This document shows positions 18,403 to 31,791 of a stretch of 64,000 nucleotides of DNA, piece after piece. How positions within the stretch are numbered: the first letter of the stretch is position 1; each line of letters opens with the position of its first letter. Source of the stretch: Corylus avellana (taxonomy: Eukaryota > Streptophyta > Magnoliopsida > Fagales > Betulaceae); contig NC_081545.1 of assembly GCF_901000735.1 (NCBI RefSeq), forward strand, positions 29,727,513-29,791,512. Reading direction: 5' to 3'. Under the pieces are notes generated by a model. The model had not been told where the DNA came from. It worked only from the letters and a program-made list of their open reading frames with translations, and ran no database searches. The position numbers were made by a program, and so were the translations under genes.

Positions 18403-21400
18403 ACCCGGATTACAAGAGAAGGGTTCCCCAGAGCTTATATACACATAGTTAAGATTGCATTTAAGCCTTGTGGGAGACTTAGGATCGTAACATACCATCA
18501 CGCTCAATAACTGACATCCTCGGCAGTCCACTCTATTGGTACTGATCCGATGGTAGCCTTTTCTCTTTTGACGGCTCCACTCAGTATTTAATGACTTAAT
18601 ATTATGTCCATATATAGTGTCAAGACATTTTAAGACAATTTAATTTAACCTACAGGGCACCCTCTCCCTGACTTTGCAACCCATTTGATCTCATAATCGA
18701 CGAACTGTGTCCAATTTCATACTTGATGGGATGATTCTCTCTAATTCAAAATGATACAAACTTCAGGTAGAATTCACCATTGAAAACCGTCTTACAAATG
18801 GAAAGTACTAAAGAGCTTATATACACTAATACACATAATTAAGATTACACTTAAGTCATGTGGGACACTTAAAATCGTAATAGGATTCTTACAATTATTG
18901 CTGATTATAGTCTTGGGGACAGAAAATCTCTACTGAACTGTGCCTAATTGCTCTGCAAAGATGTAATTTGGTTGATGTATAATATACAAATGTATACATC
19001 TTTTATCAATTGCTTGTACTCTTTCAATAATCAGCTTCTATATATGAAAGGGTGTAAAAAGATAATGTCCTCACTTGTGTGTTTACCCAGATGAATTTAA
19101 ACCAGCTTCAATTGATAAGAACCAATCCGGGTCACTCCATAAGAACAAGGACAACAGAGTTACAGTGGAATTTCACAATAACCAACATGGGAAGCCCAAA
19201 GTGAGCTTTGAAGGTATAAGTGAGGATTACAAGGAGAATGATGCGGTCTTGTTCTTTGATGGTCAGACCTTTCGGTTGGAGCGGTTGCACAGGGCAGTGA
19301 AGCGGTTGAGGCATGTTCGGCTGCCTGGTGAGTCTGCAGCTGCAGCTACCTCAGCCCCAACTGCTTTGGTTGGATCAGCTGCAGAATCTTATTCACCACC
19401 ACTGGATAAAGGGGCAAAAGTTCAGTCTTTGAACAAAGGCATGGTTCATCAAGTACCAGTGAGTTTTCTTTGGTTTTGCAATTCCTTATATCTCTTTCAA
19501 GGATAAAAACATCAAAAGAGCAAATAATCATCAGGTGAACTCTTTTATCAAAAGATGCAAATAGAAAAATCATCATTTTTATTTTGCATTGCTAGGGCTT
19601 GCATATACTAAACTTACTAGATAATGGTATTTTTGAAGTGCATATCTAAGCTCTTTCAATCTAAATAGCTTGGACCATTTAGACCATAGCAGACACGTAA
19701 AAAATGCTGGAAAACAAACCAGTTGCTCATGAACAACTCAGTTTGGTTTTTAAGACATCTGTTTTAGATCATCGTTCACCACATGAGTACTGTGTTACAA
19801 CTTAAAAGAAAATGTCAAAAAAATCCATCTTTATTTTGTGCTCTACAATCGTTATCACTGTTTAAGTGTATTGAATTAGTTTGTAAATGTTTAAAACATG
19901 TTTGGTGGCTAATATGCATAAACGGAGGTAGGAGTAGAGGTTTTTAAAGAAAAAATTATATTAAATTAATTTGGTTAACCAGCTTAATAAAGCTCATAAC
20001 ATACTCCAGCTCGTTCAGGAAACTACTGAACCAAGTTTGAACATAATAATTACGCTCGATCTTGAGCTAAAATTCAGTTTGGGCTTGATGAAAAAGTTGA
20101 CGAACCAAGTTTGAACACATCAATGCGACATCTGGTTCATTTGTGATGAGGGAAGGAAGGTTGAAAAAAGTTAGATGCAGTTGCTTGGCATTGTAATCCT
20201 TCTGTTTTTGTGAGTTCCTCTTCAATTCTATTAATGAGCTAAATTTCTTCTTTTATGTCATGTACAGGCTGAGTTTGAACGAATTGATGTTGGCAACTCA
20301 GAGTGCTTAGGTATTTCTTTATTTCTTTTATTTTCCCTCCTTATTTTCATAATTTGCTTGGATAAAATTTCAAGTGCTGTAGGCTAGAAAATGATCTATT
20401 TCTTTTGCATAAAATTAAGGTTTAAGATTTTTGTAGATTGGTTTAGGGGAATTGGGAATTGCTGGAAAGTGCTTTTAGATGGAAAGGGGGTTTGGAGCTC
20501 TATTGTGAAAGCTCAATTTTGTTCAAGATGGCAAAACAATTAAGTTGAAAATTTTGAAACTTCAGTCAACTCTGGCCTTACTTTATGCCAAGTGTTTTTG
20601 CATGCAAATGAGAGTTTGAAATAGAAAAAATCAATCATTGTATTTGTATGTCATTTGAAACTCACATTGAATATGAAATTTAAAACATTTTGCAAGCAGA
20701 ATTTTGATTGCTTAAGATCCCAGTGACAACATTTTTTTTTTTTTTTTTTAATTCTTGTTTATTCTTGCACAGACACACAAGGCAACCATCCATCCACACA
20801 CATACACATTCTCTACCATTTTTTGTCTTCATGCCCAAAGGTGCAGAACCTAACACTTATTATCTCTTCCTGCCTTTATATTTCAAATCAAACTTTTTTG
20901 TTGTTGTAAATAATGGATGTATGAAAATAAATCAATTTATCTACAAATCAGTTTGCAACTGAAAATGCAACCCTTTGCTAACGTGAATCTTTAGCACTGA
21001 GTAATTTTATTGCATCAAATGGCTTCTTTTTTCTGCATTAATTACCCTTTTTGACTGTTTTCTGTCTTCTTAAGTAAACATGGATATGTTTTCTCATTTA
21101 TGTTAAAATGACCAACTTATTATCCTCCTGACCCAGGTGCGAAAGCTAAAAATGTGAAGGATGTGGATTATCCACCTTCACATCCAAATCCATCAACTTC
21201 GTCACCAGACTCCAAGGATTGTGAACTGGAGGAACATTTAGATATAATAAATGGTGACTCCGAGGATTGTGAACTGGAGGAACATTTAGATATAATAAAT
21301 GATGATGATGATGATGATGATGGCTGTGGAACAGCTGAGAAAGAAAATATTACTAAACGGGAATTCAACACGGGTTTTGATATTAACTTACCACATCCAG

Positions 21401-21982
21401 CTGACATGGATGATGAGATTGCTGAAGTAGATGTCAATGATGATGAAACAGATAAGGGCCCTAATGCTGCAGAAGCCCTTAGAGCTCAGGTGAATGCTGA
21501 GGCGAGAGAGGAGCAGACTTCGAGTGCCAGCAGTAGCAGTGGGAGTGACAGTAGCGGGACTGAAAGTGGGAGCAAGAGCGGGAGCGGAAGCAGAAGCAGT
21601 AGTAGCAGCAGTGATAGTGAAAGCAGTGATGGTGACTCTGTCAACTCAATCTAGTATGAACCAAGTGGATCACCTTGGAACTAATTTCTGTAACCTTGGT
21701 TGACATAATGTGGTTTTTGCATGGTCAAGAGCTTATTGAATTGAACATTGAGGCAAAAGAGTGGGAATGCGTCTCCTGGATCTAAACTTGACAGAGCTTT
21801 TATAAATGACTGTATGCTGAACACATTCTCTGGTTCTGGGTTGGCCATGTGAAGGTGACACCAGCTCTGGGAGTCGAAGTCTAGGAGCATTTCCAATTTC
21901 TACAAAAACGGAGCTTAAGTTTCTTGTTCTCTTTCCATTTCAGAGAAAAAGCAACATTGCAAACCAAGCTTGGCTCTAAGGA
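18403..21982. repeat. Right copy of 3.6-kb direct duplication next to the gap
   Basis: Starts at the first base after the N run and matches 14716 onward; ends at GGCTCTAAGGA (21982), where the left copy meets the gap. Sequence after 21982 continues into unique 3' flank, so this copy joins the true downstream sequence. Confidence 0.95.
19091..21654 (+). pseudogene. Second set of EAF exons 2-4, no exon 1 (probable assembly duplicate)
   Basis: Exons 19091-19458, 20268-20310 and 21137-21654 have intact splice sites and an open frame; exon 1 and the promoter are absent. The protein differs from the left copy by Ala to Ser in VGxAAESYS, Thr to Met in NKGxVHQVP, and seven instead of eight Asp in the Asp run. 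There is no frameshift or nonsense change. I label it a pseudogene only because it lacks a start. The better reading is the other haplotype of one EAF locus, left unmerged at a scaffold join. If it is a real tandem copy, it would be 5'-truncated. Confidence 0.8.
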
Positions 21983-22138
21983 TTGATGACTAGACAGACT
22001 CGATTGCCATGTCTTTGTAAAGTATGCGTAGGACTTTTGTGGTGAAGATAAAGGTGTCCTCCTGGCCCTTTAATTGTCCAATGTATTAATTCCTTTACTA
22101 ATATTATTTAACTAACTGTAGAAGGTAAATCTGCCTCT

Positions 22139-22192
22139 TATTATTATTATTATTATTATTATTATCTCTCTCTCTCTTTTTTTTTTTTTTTG
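22139..22192. repeat. (TTA)n, (CT)n and poly-T microsatellite cluster
   Basis: About nine TTA/ATT units followed directly by CT repeats and a T-run, in the 3' flank of EAF. Confidence 0.85.
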
Positions 22193-22199
22193 TTGTAAA

Positions 22200-23160
22200 T
22201 ATTCTGCCTCTTATTATTCATTCATACCACTATACCATTTATCAAGCCATTGATCGCCTTAATCTCCAATTTTGTAGAAACATCACCTTAATCAATTGTA
22301 AGAGATTAAGAAAAATGCTAGTTACATTTGCATTATCACTTTAAAATAGCTAGTCAAGTTGCAATTGAAACCTTTGAAATTCACCTAAAACTAAGGGTTT
22401 GTTTGGATATGCGTTTGAGGAGTCTAAAAATACTTTTAATTATCAAAAAGTCAGTTTTTTTAAAAAAATGTATTTGTTTGGTAAAAAAAAAATTAAAAAC
22501 ACTTTTAAGGGTCTAAAACGTCCAAAAATAGCCTAAATGTATTTTTGGCAAAAGTTTAAAAAACAATTTTTGACTTAAAAGCTATATTTCTCAAATATAA
22601 TTCTAAACATGTTTTAAATATCCATGAGCTTCTTTATAATTCATTCATTTTATGTGGAGAATTCATCATCTCAACATGAAATTAATTTGTTGGGTGACAC
22701 AAAATTAATGAAAGGAGATTGTGAATTCATACCTTTTTGTTTAAAAAAATAAATAAAATATATACATTGTATTTTCTTATACTAAATTATGAGGTCAATT
22801 CTACTTTCTGTTATACTTACCATATTATCATATAATTAAGTTATTTTTTCAGGCCTTGTGATAAAGACGTAAAAGTTTAGATAAAATGAAAAACATTGGA
22901 AGACGTGGCAATTATTAGATGCTTGGTTACTCAAAACATTACAAAGAGTCCTGTTCTCGCTGCTCACCCAAAAATAAAAAAGATTCTTTTGGTTTTGATT
23001 TTTTTTTGTTTTTGGAAGGCAGCGCATCCTTAACGACGTCGTAACCAACTCAGCCAAACAACGTTGGCTTCCCATTTTTCACGATGAGCAACGAAAGCAA
23101 GCAAGAGGACGAAACGAAAGGGTGAGAAAATCATCAAATCAGACAGCGAAACAGAGGAGC
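22200..23160. other. Intergenic between EAF and CLPP3
   Basis: No gene. The segment starting at about 22393 (GTTTGTTTGGATATGCGTTT) resembles the start of GTTTGG-type MITEs found elsewhere in the window, but I could not find its partner end. The last 120 bases are GA-rich and probably hold the CLPP3 leader. Confidence 0.5.
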
Positions 23161-26100
23161 ATGGAGATGGGTTTGACGTGTGCAGCCTCACCTCCAAGGT
23201 CTATGTGCCTCAACCATGGCGTTTTACACCCACCGTTCCCTGCTGTAGCCATTAAGAGGAACACTCCAGGTCTTAGTAATGGTACTGGTAGTGGCAAAAG
23301 AATGAGAAGAAAACCCGCGTCTGCAATTAAGGCTTTGAATGGCTCGTCTTCCAAGCAGACCTTATCGAGCAACTGGGACGTTTCACAAGATTACTCTGCA
23401 AGTTCATCTCCATGGCGGCCCAGATTCGAGGAGCTCGACACCGCCAACGCGTTGCTTCGCCAGAGAATTATATTCTTGGGCTCGCAGGTCTCGTTCTTTC
23501 TGTCTCACTAGAATCGTGAAAGTTGGGTTTTTATTATTTAATTTTTGGACTAGTTATTGGATTTCTCAGATGGGTTTTGCTTATTGTTGGTTGTTGGTGT
23601 TATGTTTCTTTTGTTGGAGATGTAGGGAAGTGGTTCTAGATATGGTGATGGGTATACCTCTATCGGATAGCTGACTATTTTGGGCTTAAACATTGGATTC
23701 GGGACATGAGTTTTCAAGATTGTTGTTAATTTGCTGCATTTGCTTTTAGTTGAAGTTAACTTTTCTGACTGAAAGGTGTTTTGTTGATTATTAGCTATTC
23801 AGTTCATTCCAGTGAACTTTTGGTGGTGTATGATTTTGCTTTTGAGAATTCTGTTACCTATTGAATTTTCCTTAAGATAGAGGTAGCTGTTAATGTTGGA
23901 TGACTCTAGTGCATGTGTTGTAGTTCAGAAGTTGATCTATCATAATCGTTCGTATTGGAAGATTGAATCTCCTCCCTTTTCTGACCCTCCTCTTCCCATA
24001 TCCCCCAAAAAGTGAAAAAGAAAAAGATTGCCCTAAAAGTGTTTAGATTTGTTTCTCCTGAATGATGGCAGGTGGATGACATGACAGCAGATTTGATCAT
24101 AAGCCAGCTTTTATTTCTGGATGCTGAAGACCCAAAGAAAGACATTAAATTGTTTATTAATTCACCTGGTGGCTCTGTTACTGCTGGTATGTCTGAAAAT
24201 TTATTCACTATGGTTGATTCTGTGCTTCTTCCTTAATGTTTATTGTTGTGGTATCTCTTCATATTTTATATGTATTAGAGCTAATGCTGAGGGTGGTGAA
24301 AGAAATGAGATGTTTATGAAGAGCCTTGGGTATGCTGTATATGGTGGTCATTCTTGTATCAGACAACCAAACATTGAAACATAATGCCTGAAGAAACCCC
24401 ACCTAGTCGCTAGAGAATGCACTTCAAAGGATTCGTTGAGGGAAAGAAAAAAGATTGGAAGAATTTTAAAGGAGTAACTGGTAATTAATGTATAGGGAGT
24501 GAGGTTTAATTAAGAAGCAAATAGCTTTTGGTGTATGTTATACTTATTTTGTGTTTCAACCAAGCTTTGTTGGGGAAGTGGTTGTGGCGATATGGTGAAG
24601 AATAGAGATTGTCTTTGGAGGTAGGTTGTAAATAGGAAGTATGGTGTTTGGTGGGGTCAATGGTGTTCATTGATATGGGGGGCTCTATTGCATGAGACTT
24701 GGGAAGCATATTAGGGGGGTTTGTTCTGTATGAGGTAGGAAACAATACTAAGATCTGGTTTTGGCATGGCTTATGGTGTGGAGATAATCTGTCAAAAGAT
24801 GCCTATTCAGAATTGCTTCACATTGCTGCTGATAGAAGCACAACAGTGGTAGGTTATATGGATTGGTTGAAATGGAATATTACTTGATCTCCAACGTTTA
24901 TGAGGGCTTTGCAAGATTGGGAGCTGGAGTCCTTGGTTTCATTTCTAGACTTACTTGTATGGTTAATGTTTGTGGGGAAGGTGAAAACAAAATATGGTTG
25001 ACATCCTGAGATAATCAATTCATTAAATAAAGTTTGTACTATGAGGCATTAAAGAAAGAAGAGAACTTATCCTTTCATGGGTGGAGTGTATGGCAGGCGA
25101 AAGTACTATCTAGAAAGAATCGTGGTGTACAAAGTTATTATTAAAAGTTATTTATTTTTAGAGCAAAGAAGGTTCTTATTAAAAAGTCATGCCTCCTTTG
25201 ATATAAAGGACGTTTAAGAAGGATCACTAAATTTTCACCATTTCATTAACAATCCTGCAATTTTTAGGTAGGACATCTGCTGTGGGACAGAGTGATGCAA
25301 TTTTTAAGCAGAACATCTACTATGGGACAGAGAGAAATGTTTTGTATGTTCCAGATATACCATGTCCCTTTTTTCATTGCTATATGAAATCCAACTTCCA
25401 CGCCTAAGATTCAGTGACAAATAGGGTCAATTTTCTGGTTGAATCCATTATGAGATGTTTTCCATACTTCGTCAGTTCTATCTATCTCTGTGCCTTCTGA
25501 TTGACCTGAACAAATATACAGCTATATATTGGTTTTGTAAAGTTACTTAAAAGATGCTGGGAATTCCTCCAAAAATCGTTGTGAAAGTTAAGAGGTTGTT
25601 ATTGGTAAGTCTGTGATGGATTTGTCAGAGGATGTCTTTTGATGTTGTACAGACTGCTTATTTCTGCAATGTACTGAATATTACTGTTAGTTGCACAGGT
25701 CTCATAAAGAAAAAAAGCAAAATATTATCCTACCTATTTTATTAATGTGCAATAAACTGGAAGCTATATTGAAAGGGAAATTTCTGGACAAGATACCCAT
25801 ATGATTTTTAAGCATGTGGACTTATGTGTGTTACCCACGGCATCTTGGATCAACAAAGAACAAGTGAAACTGATATCAAACCCTAGTTGCTGGGCAATAA
25901 ATGGAGTTATGCAATGGCTCAGCTTGACCTCTCCTTGTAGGCCTGTTCATCAAACGTTTGACTTGAAGAATTGCACTAAATGTTTTTTCATCATGTTGGT
26001 GAGTTGTGTGTTTGTGTGTCTATGATGTACGTATATTATAAAGTATGTGGGTGGTGATTTTGCAAGAAATTTTTGTTTTTCATTAGGATCGGGGTTGGAC

Positions 26101-29100
26101 TAGACCCACGGATGGAGTTGAAGCCCTTTCAGAAGTTAATTTCAACTGGGATTTTGGAAACTCGTACTGAATAACTCATAATGTTTGGATATTTGTTTTC
26201 TTACTAAATGCTTTTCTATTTTACTTATCAAACAAAAAAAAAAAAAATTGTTGGGAGATAAAGCGAGTATGGAGTTTTTACCCAGAGTACATTAATATAC
26301 ATAGTTGAACACAACTCTAGCCCAAAAGCCTAAGCTAATGGGCTAAGGTCCACTTAGGTATATTAAACACTCTTTTCTCTTATATTTTCTCAATGTGGGA
26401 CACAACACTCACAAGTGCACTCACAACAATCTCCCCCTCACTTGTGAGACTCTTCACATTGACCCAACTCCCCCTCGCTTGTGAGTCTTTTTACATTTCC
26501 AAGAGTGTCTTACGTCAAGAGTTGCGGAAGGTGGACACAACTCTAAACCCGACGCATCCAAACACTCGTCCCAGGAAGGTAACCATGGCTCTGATACCAT
26601 TTGTTGGAAGATAAAGCGGTTACGGAGTTCTTTACCAAGAGTACATTAATATACATAGTTGAACACAACTCTAGCCCAAAATCCTAAACTCATGGGCTAA
26701 GGTCCACTTAGGTATATTAAGCACTCTTTTCTTTTATATTTTCTCAATGTGGGACACAATACTCACAAGTGCACTCACAACAAAAATGTTTGGATATTTG
26801 CATTTTTAGCTCCTTTTGTGCTTAGATTTCATGTTTTCCTTGTTATTTTTCTCTCCTTCTAGCTAGATGTTTTTCTTGTATACTTCCTTTGTACCCGGAT
26901 TGCACCTTTTGCTTTTAATGATATTTCGATTACTTTTAACTCATAATAAGTCTTAAAGGAGCATGGACTTAAGTTGAAAAAAATGGAAGGAGTTTGATCT
27001 GAAATGGTCCAAAGTTGTTATACTGGTCAGTTTCTGTTAAAGGCCCAAGAGATTAGTTATTTTACTGTGTAAAAAGAAATGGATTAATTGCACACATTCC
27101 AACATGGGATGCATATGTCCTACTAGTGGGAGATCGTGTGAATAATTTTGCAGATATTAAAAAGGTCATTATGCCTTTGAAAGAGAACTCGACTTTGAAA
27201 AGTTTGTCATAGCTTCTCTCAGTGAATTTATCTCTATGTTCTTCTTTGATATGGGATGCATATGTCCTACTAGTGGACAGTTTGGACAATGTTGATCCTT
27301 TCTGTATTGAGTTTTCGCTTGGATTGTGATGACATCTTTGACAACTAGTTAACTAATGAATGTTGGCATAGCTAGCCTGTTCCTTGTTGGTTTCTTATAT
27401 TTTTCTTGTCTCTACACATCTTCAAGCTTTGGATTCTTCCTTGGAATATCTTAGTCACAGGTCAGGAACTTCAAGACTGTTGTCCATGGGGGCTGAAGGT
27501 TTACCCAACCAATTAACGAGTCCCAACTCCTGGGAAAGGAGGTTTTAATTAGGATGACAGTCACTTTATTAGTTGAATTGCAAACACTCCCCCACCCTAG
27601 ACGAGAAAAAAAACTATGGAGCTCCTAAGTGGCTACGCATAGAGCTAAACGGAAAACTTGGTTTGTAGTCAATCCAAGTGATTGAGGAATAAAACTTTAA
27701 TGTATTCAGTAAATCAAAAGAACTCCTTGGTCTACTTCTGATTATCTTGTTCTCACTTCATTTATCTGATGCATGTAGGAATGGGAATATATGATGCAAT
27801 GAAGTTGTGTAAGGCAGATGTTTCAACTGTTTGCCTGGGGCTTGCTGCATCTATGGGTGCCTTTATCCTTGCTTCTGGTTCAAAAGGGAAGAGGTTCTGC
27901 ATGCCAAATGCGAGAGTGATGATCCATCAACCACTTGGAACTGCTGGGGGCAAAGTAAGTGCTTGGTCTGAATTTTGTGGGTATTGATTTACAAAGGGGG
28001 GTGTGTGTTGTTGGGATTAAAGGAGAGTAAAAGGGAAGCGATGGAAATACTTATCAAAAATAAAAAAGGAAGGGATGGAAATAATTCTTTTATTGGTACC
28101 TTAATGAGAGGAGAGGAGATTATTTTGAGGAGAAAGACATCCCCAATTTGGCCTACCTTTTAATCCTTCCAAATCTTCCTAAAGGTGAGCAGTTTTGAGG
28201 GTGAGCAAAATCTTTTAATTAATTCATATATAATGCCACATACCCTCAACTAGAACCATTGTTAACCCATCAAAGAAAGGGTACAATAATGAATAAATTG
28301 TTTCCTCTCTTTTTCCTTTTCTCTTCAACACACCCAAACAAGAGAAAAGATCTCCATCCTTTCTCCTTTATTCTTCTGCCCCTCTGTTCTCCTCTCTTCC
28401 CCTTTCCCTTAAACTCCCAATCTTAATGTTAGTTCTTGGCTTTCTTGTGCTTTGCCATGATCCCAATGTTGGTTTAGTTGTTTTCTCTCTAAAGTGACTC
28501 ACAATATATTACAAATATTGGCATAATAGCTGTGAGACTAATCATGGTAAACTTAGATAGGTATCCAAGAAAAGATGGATGAGATTCAGATTCGGACAGG
28601 AATGACACATTTCGAGACTCTCTGACCAAGAGTTGCAAATGCACAATAATTTGTAGACCTGTTGCACTACACCCCAACTTGAAATTTCAAAGCAATGTTT
28701 ATGTTATCAAATTCCTCCTTCTGAAGCAATAAGTACCAGCATATAGGGGATGTAATCTTTTACTGAATGTGACATTAAAGGATGAGGGTGATACCTTCTG
28801 CAAATTAAAATAATTTACCTTACAATTCTGTTTTATTCAACATACTATTAGAGTTGCTGTGGTAAGAATTCTTGGGAATAACTCATACAATTATGGATAG
28901 TTACTTATCAAAAAAAAAAAACAATTATGGATGGTGAAACATGTCTCTTATTAGGCTGGTGTCGCACATATTAAAATATTTATCCTTCTTCAATAAATTA
29001 TTATTCATCAAAAAAATATTATTACTATTTATCTTCATTTTGATAAGTAGGATTGAGTAGCCATTCCAAGAAATTAGTTTTGTCCAAGGTCAATGCATTG

Positions 29101-29994
29101 GATTTGCATACAAAGGATAAGCAATTGAATACCAAACTGTCATGTCCTAACCTTCTTCTTATATTACAGTCAATGAAAGGAACACATAACTATCACCTCC
29201 TCATCATATGCTTTTCTTCTGCCTTTGTCGTTTTGACCCTTAGGCCGTTGATATTTCTTGTTCATGGTCCAAGAGTGCGTTGTCTAGTTATATGCTAGAA
29301 TCTAAGGCATGGATCCCTGAAGGCAGCTGTAACATTCACCTTACCGAACTTTATTGCTTGTGAAATATTTTTCATTTATGAATATGCATTTTTTCCTCTT
29401 CTTATTTAGTTCAAGTTCCAATCTCTTTCAAGGTTCCTAGTTTTCTAAATCTCATGATGTTTTGATGATTTCTCCTGCCTTGTTTGGTATAAAATTGAAT
29501 ATAGTTACACTTTTCATGCACAAGTGTGCTGTCTCGCTCAGTTAGATTACAGTTTATAATTTAAGAGGGAAGATTATTCTTTTTCTTTACTGAGTTTTAG
29601 ACTCTTTTAAATTGTAAAGTTGCCCTTTTTTCCTTTTCTTCCTTGGGCATATGCTTGAAATTACATTAGGTCTGGACTCTTTTTTTGGCTGTTCTTTATA
29701 GAAGAGCAAGTGGCTTTAGTTCTTTTGGTGAAGAACTTGAATACATTGTTTGGCATAAGGGTTAACATCTTTGGATCTTCAGGTTGTAGTAACCTTAATG
29801 GTCTGAGTTCATGCCAATTTAGAGTGCATTTACCTTTGCGCTGTCAAGAAGTTGCTTAGTTTGCTTTTTGTTTATGAATTGGCCATAAATTTTCTATGAG
29901 GTATGAGGTGAGGGCTGATGACTGGTTATTTCAATATGAGTGCAAAGGTTAACTTTCTTCAGTCATGATAGACAATGAATTCAAAAGGGCTTTT

Positions 29995-30029
<35 letters not shown>

Positions 30030-30860
30030 TCCCATTATTATGGTTAGCTATTAGTAAGGAAAGTTTAGCCGAACAATGATTTTCATAGCACAAGAATTAG
30101 CCTTAGCAGATAAATTTTTGATTGATAGAACCAGTCATAGATATTCTGGTCACAATTTGGATATCTGTTTTTTCTTGCTCTGCGTAAACAAATATTATAA
30201 ACTTATTATGACATTAGGAAGTTATTTCGGCTTCATATGAGTTACATGTTAGTGTAGAAAGGACACATTATGTTTTGAGGAGGTTGATCCTTCGATTAGT
30301 GGTCATAAAGAAAAACTCTTTGTTCTTTCTCACTTAGTGGTCACGTGTGATTCCAGGCAACAGATATGGGTATACGGATCAGAGAAATGGTATATCACAA
30401 GATTAAGCTGAACAAAATACTGTCAAGAATCACAGGGAAGCCTTTAGAGCAGGTTGTGCATCAAATCATATTCCCATGTTTATTACATTTCTATTGATGT
30501 CCAACTACCTCTTTGCATTTCAGATGACTCTTATTTCTTCTTCTTCTTTTGTGTGGTTAATTGCAGATTGAAGAGGACACAGACCGTGATAATTTCATGA
30601 ATCCTTGGGAAGCTAAGGAATATGGACTGGTTGATGTGGTTATTGATGATGGCAAGCCAGGATTAGTTGCACCCATCGGAGATGCAACACCTCCACCGAA
30701 GACTCGGGTATGGGATCTATGGAAGGTTGAGGGTAGTAGGAAAGCAAAGAAGAATTTGCCTTCAGAGCATAAGATTTTACAGAATGGATATGGAGGGGAT
30801 CAAGGAGGCGATGGGGAGAGAGGCAGTGAACAAGAAAACCAAGCACCTACTCCTGTATGA
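23161..30860 (+). CDS. CLPP3: Plastid Clp protease proteolytic subunit ClpP3
   Basis: Five exons: 23161-23487, 24072-24186, 27779-27954, 30357-30452 and 30567-30860, GT-AG and in phase, 335 residues. The N-terminal 75 or so residues are a Ser/Arg/Lys-rich plastid transit peptide. The ClpP fold follows: [28 protein letters not shown], then the serine protease triad Ser172 ([11 protein letters not shown]), His197 (MIHQPLG) and Asp246 ([10 protein letters not shown]), whose spacing equals that of E. coli ClpP (25 and 49). Unlike the ClpR subunits, all three residues are present. The C-terminal extension ([28 protein letters not shown]) matches nuclear ClpP3 rather than other plant ClpPs. It forms part of the stromal Clp core, which degrades proteins fed by ClpC. 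The frame is open upstream, but the first ATG is at 23161 (a second at 23167). The 3.6-kb intron 2 carries transposon insertions. Confidence 0.95.
24500..25250 (+). pseudogene. LINE remnant (3' part, zf-RVT region) in CLPP3 intron 2
   Basis: Broken frames read as the region after reverse transcriptase in plant non-LTR elements: a KWLWRYG-like stretch near 24580, then [20 protein letters not shown] followed by AYSELLHIA at 24735-24840, then [11 protein letters not shown] words near 25090. The order matches intact elements, but frameshifts and stops interrupt it. It lies in sense orientation inside the intron. Confidence 0.6.
26249..26782 (-). mobile_element. Complete TRIM retrotransposon in CLPP3 intron 2
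   Basis: Two near-identical LTRs, 26249-26428 (180 bp) and 26602-26782 (181 bp), in TG..CA form (TGTTGTGAGTG to CCAACA on the minus strand). Directly inside the right LTR, minus strand, is TGGTATCAGAGCCA, the primer-binding site complementary to initiator methionine tRNA. Directly inside the left LTR is AGTGAGGGGGAGAT, a polypurine tract. The flanks are AAAAT on both sides (26244-26248 and 26783-26787), a perfect 5-bp target duplication. Only 173 bp lie between the LTRs, with no coding capacity, which defines a terminal-repeat retrotransposon in miniature. Confidence 0.93.
27099..27280. repeat. Pair of 30-bp direct repeats in CLPP3 intron 2
   Basis: GGGATGCATATGTCCTACTA followed by GTGG occurs at about 27105 and again at about 27252, in direct orientation about 147 bases apart. 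The origin is not recognised. Confidence 0.7.
29997..30030. repeat. (AAT)n microsatellite in CLPP3 intron 3
   Basis: About eleven uninterrupted TAA/AAT units. Confidence 0.9.
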
Positions 30861-30949
30861 GATAGATTTTGAACTCATCCCTTTGGCTCTATTTTAGTTT
30901 AACTTGTAATGTTCATCTCCCAAAGCCGGGAGGTTATTGTTATTTTAGG

Positions 30950-31790
30950 CTTGTTTAAATGCTCAAGGTATCTTTTATACGTAATCTAGGCTTGTTTAAT
31001 CATTCTTGTGAAGTTCTCAGGGTGGTTTTGGGATAACACAACGGTCTATTGGATCCTTTTTTTTGGGACATTAGTCATATTCATACTTTGATCCACTGTT
31101 CAGGTCTAGACAGACATTTCTTACATGAGTAATGCTATTTAATAGATTGTTATATGATTGCTATTCAGCTGAAATAACGTGGTAGTAAAAATCAGCCTTT
31201 AATTTTATTTTTTATAAATGCTGGTCTAAGGGTTGGGTTTTACTATCAGATCATTAAGTTGTGTAACAGTTATATAGCAGCCTGATAAATAGTATTACTC
31301 TTCTAATGATACTTGGTCTCAATAAGGGCGGTACCTTCCACCATTGTTACAAGACCTTTTTCCCAATCTCTAAGTACCATTATTGTCTCACCATCTCTTG
31401 TTCTCAAAACATTGACAACTTGTATCTTCAACCCTTATGTTCGATCACAATGTAAACTTCAAGTTAGACAGGTCTTTTTGAGTCCTTAAGTATTACATTA
31501 TCTAATCATATTGATATTATAAATGTTATAAATCATCATGTTTGTGATTTTTTTTTTCTTTGAATACATTTTTGAAATGACATATTATAGGTTTCTACTA
31601 TGAATCAAAGTCATAAGAAAAGATATATCGTTTCCAAGCAATTCTAACATTTTTAGGTCACATTCTTTTTACAGAATAAGACTTATAATAAATTATGCAT
31701 TGTCAAAAGCAAAATGTTAAAGGTTAATATATATATATTTTCATATTTTCTTACGATTAATCATTAGATTTGTTGACTTATATGAACCTT
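30950..31790. other. Intergenic downstream of CLPP3, no gene seen
   Basis: Contains the CLPP3 3' UTR at its start, then AT-rich sequence with no coding or RNA signal. Confidence 0.5.
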
Positions 31791-31791
31791 A

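Noticed and set aside
19091..21654. A true second EAF gene by recent tandem duplication
   Set aside because: The gap of exactly 100 N and matching copy ends fit an assembly artefact better; no exon 1 is present.
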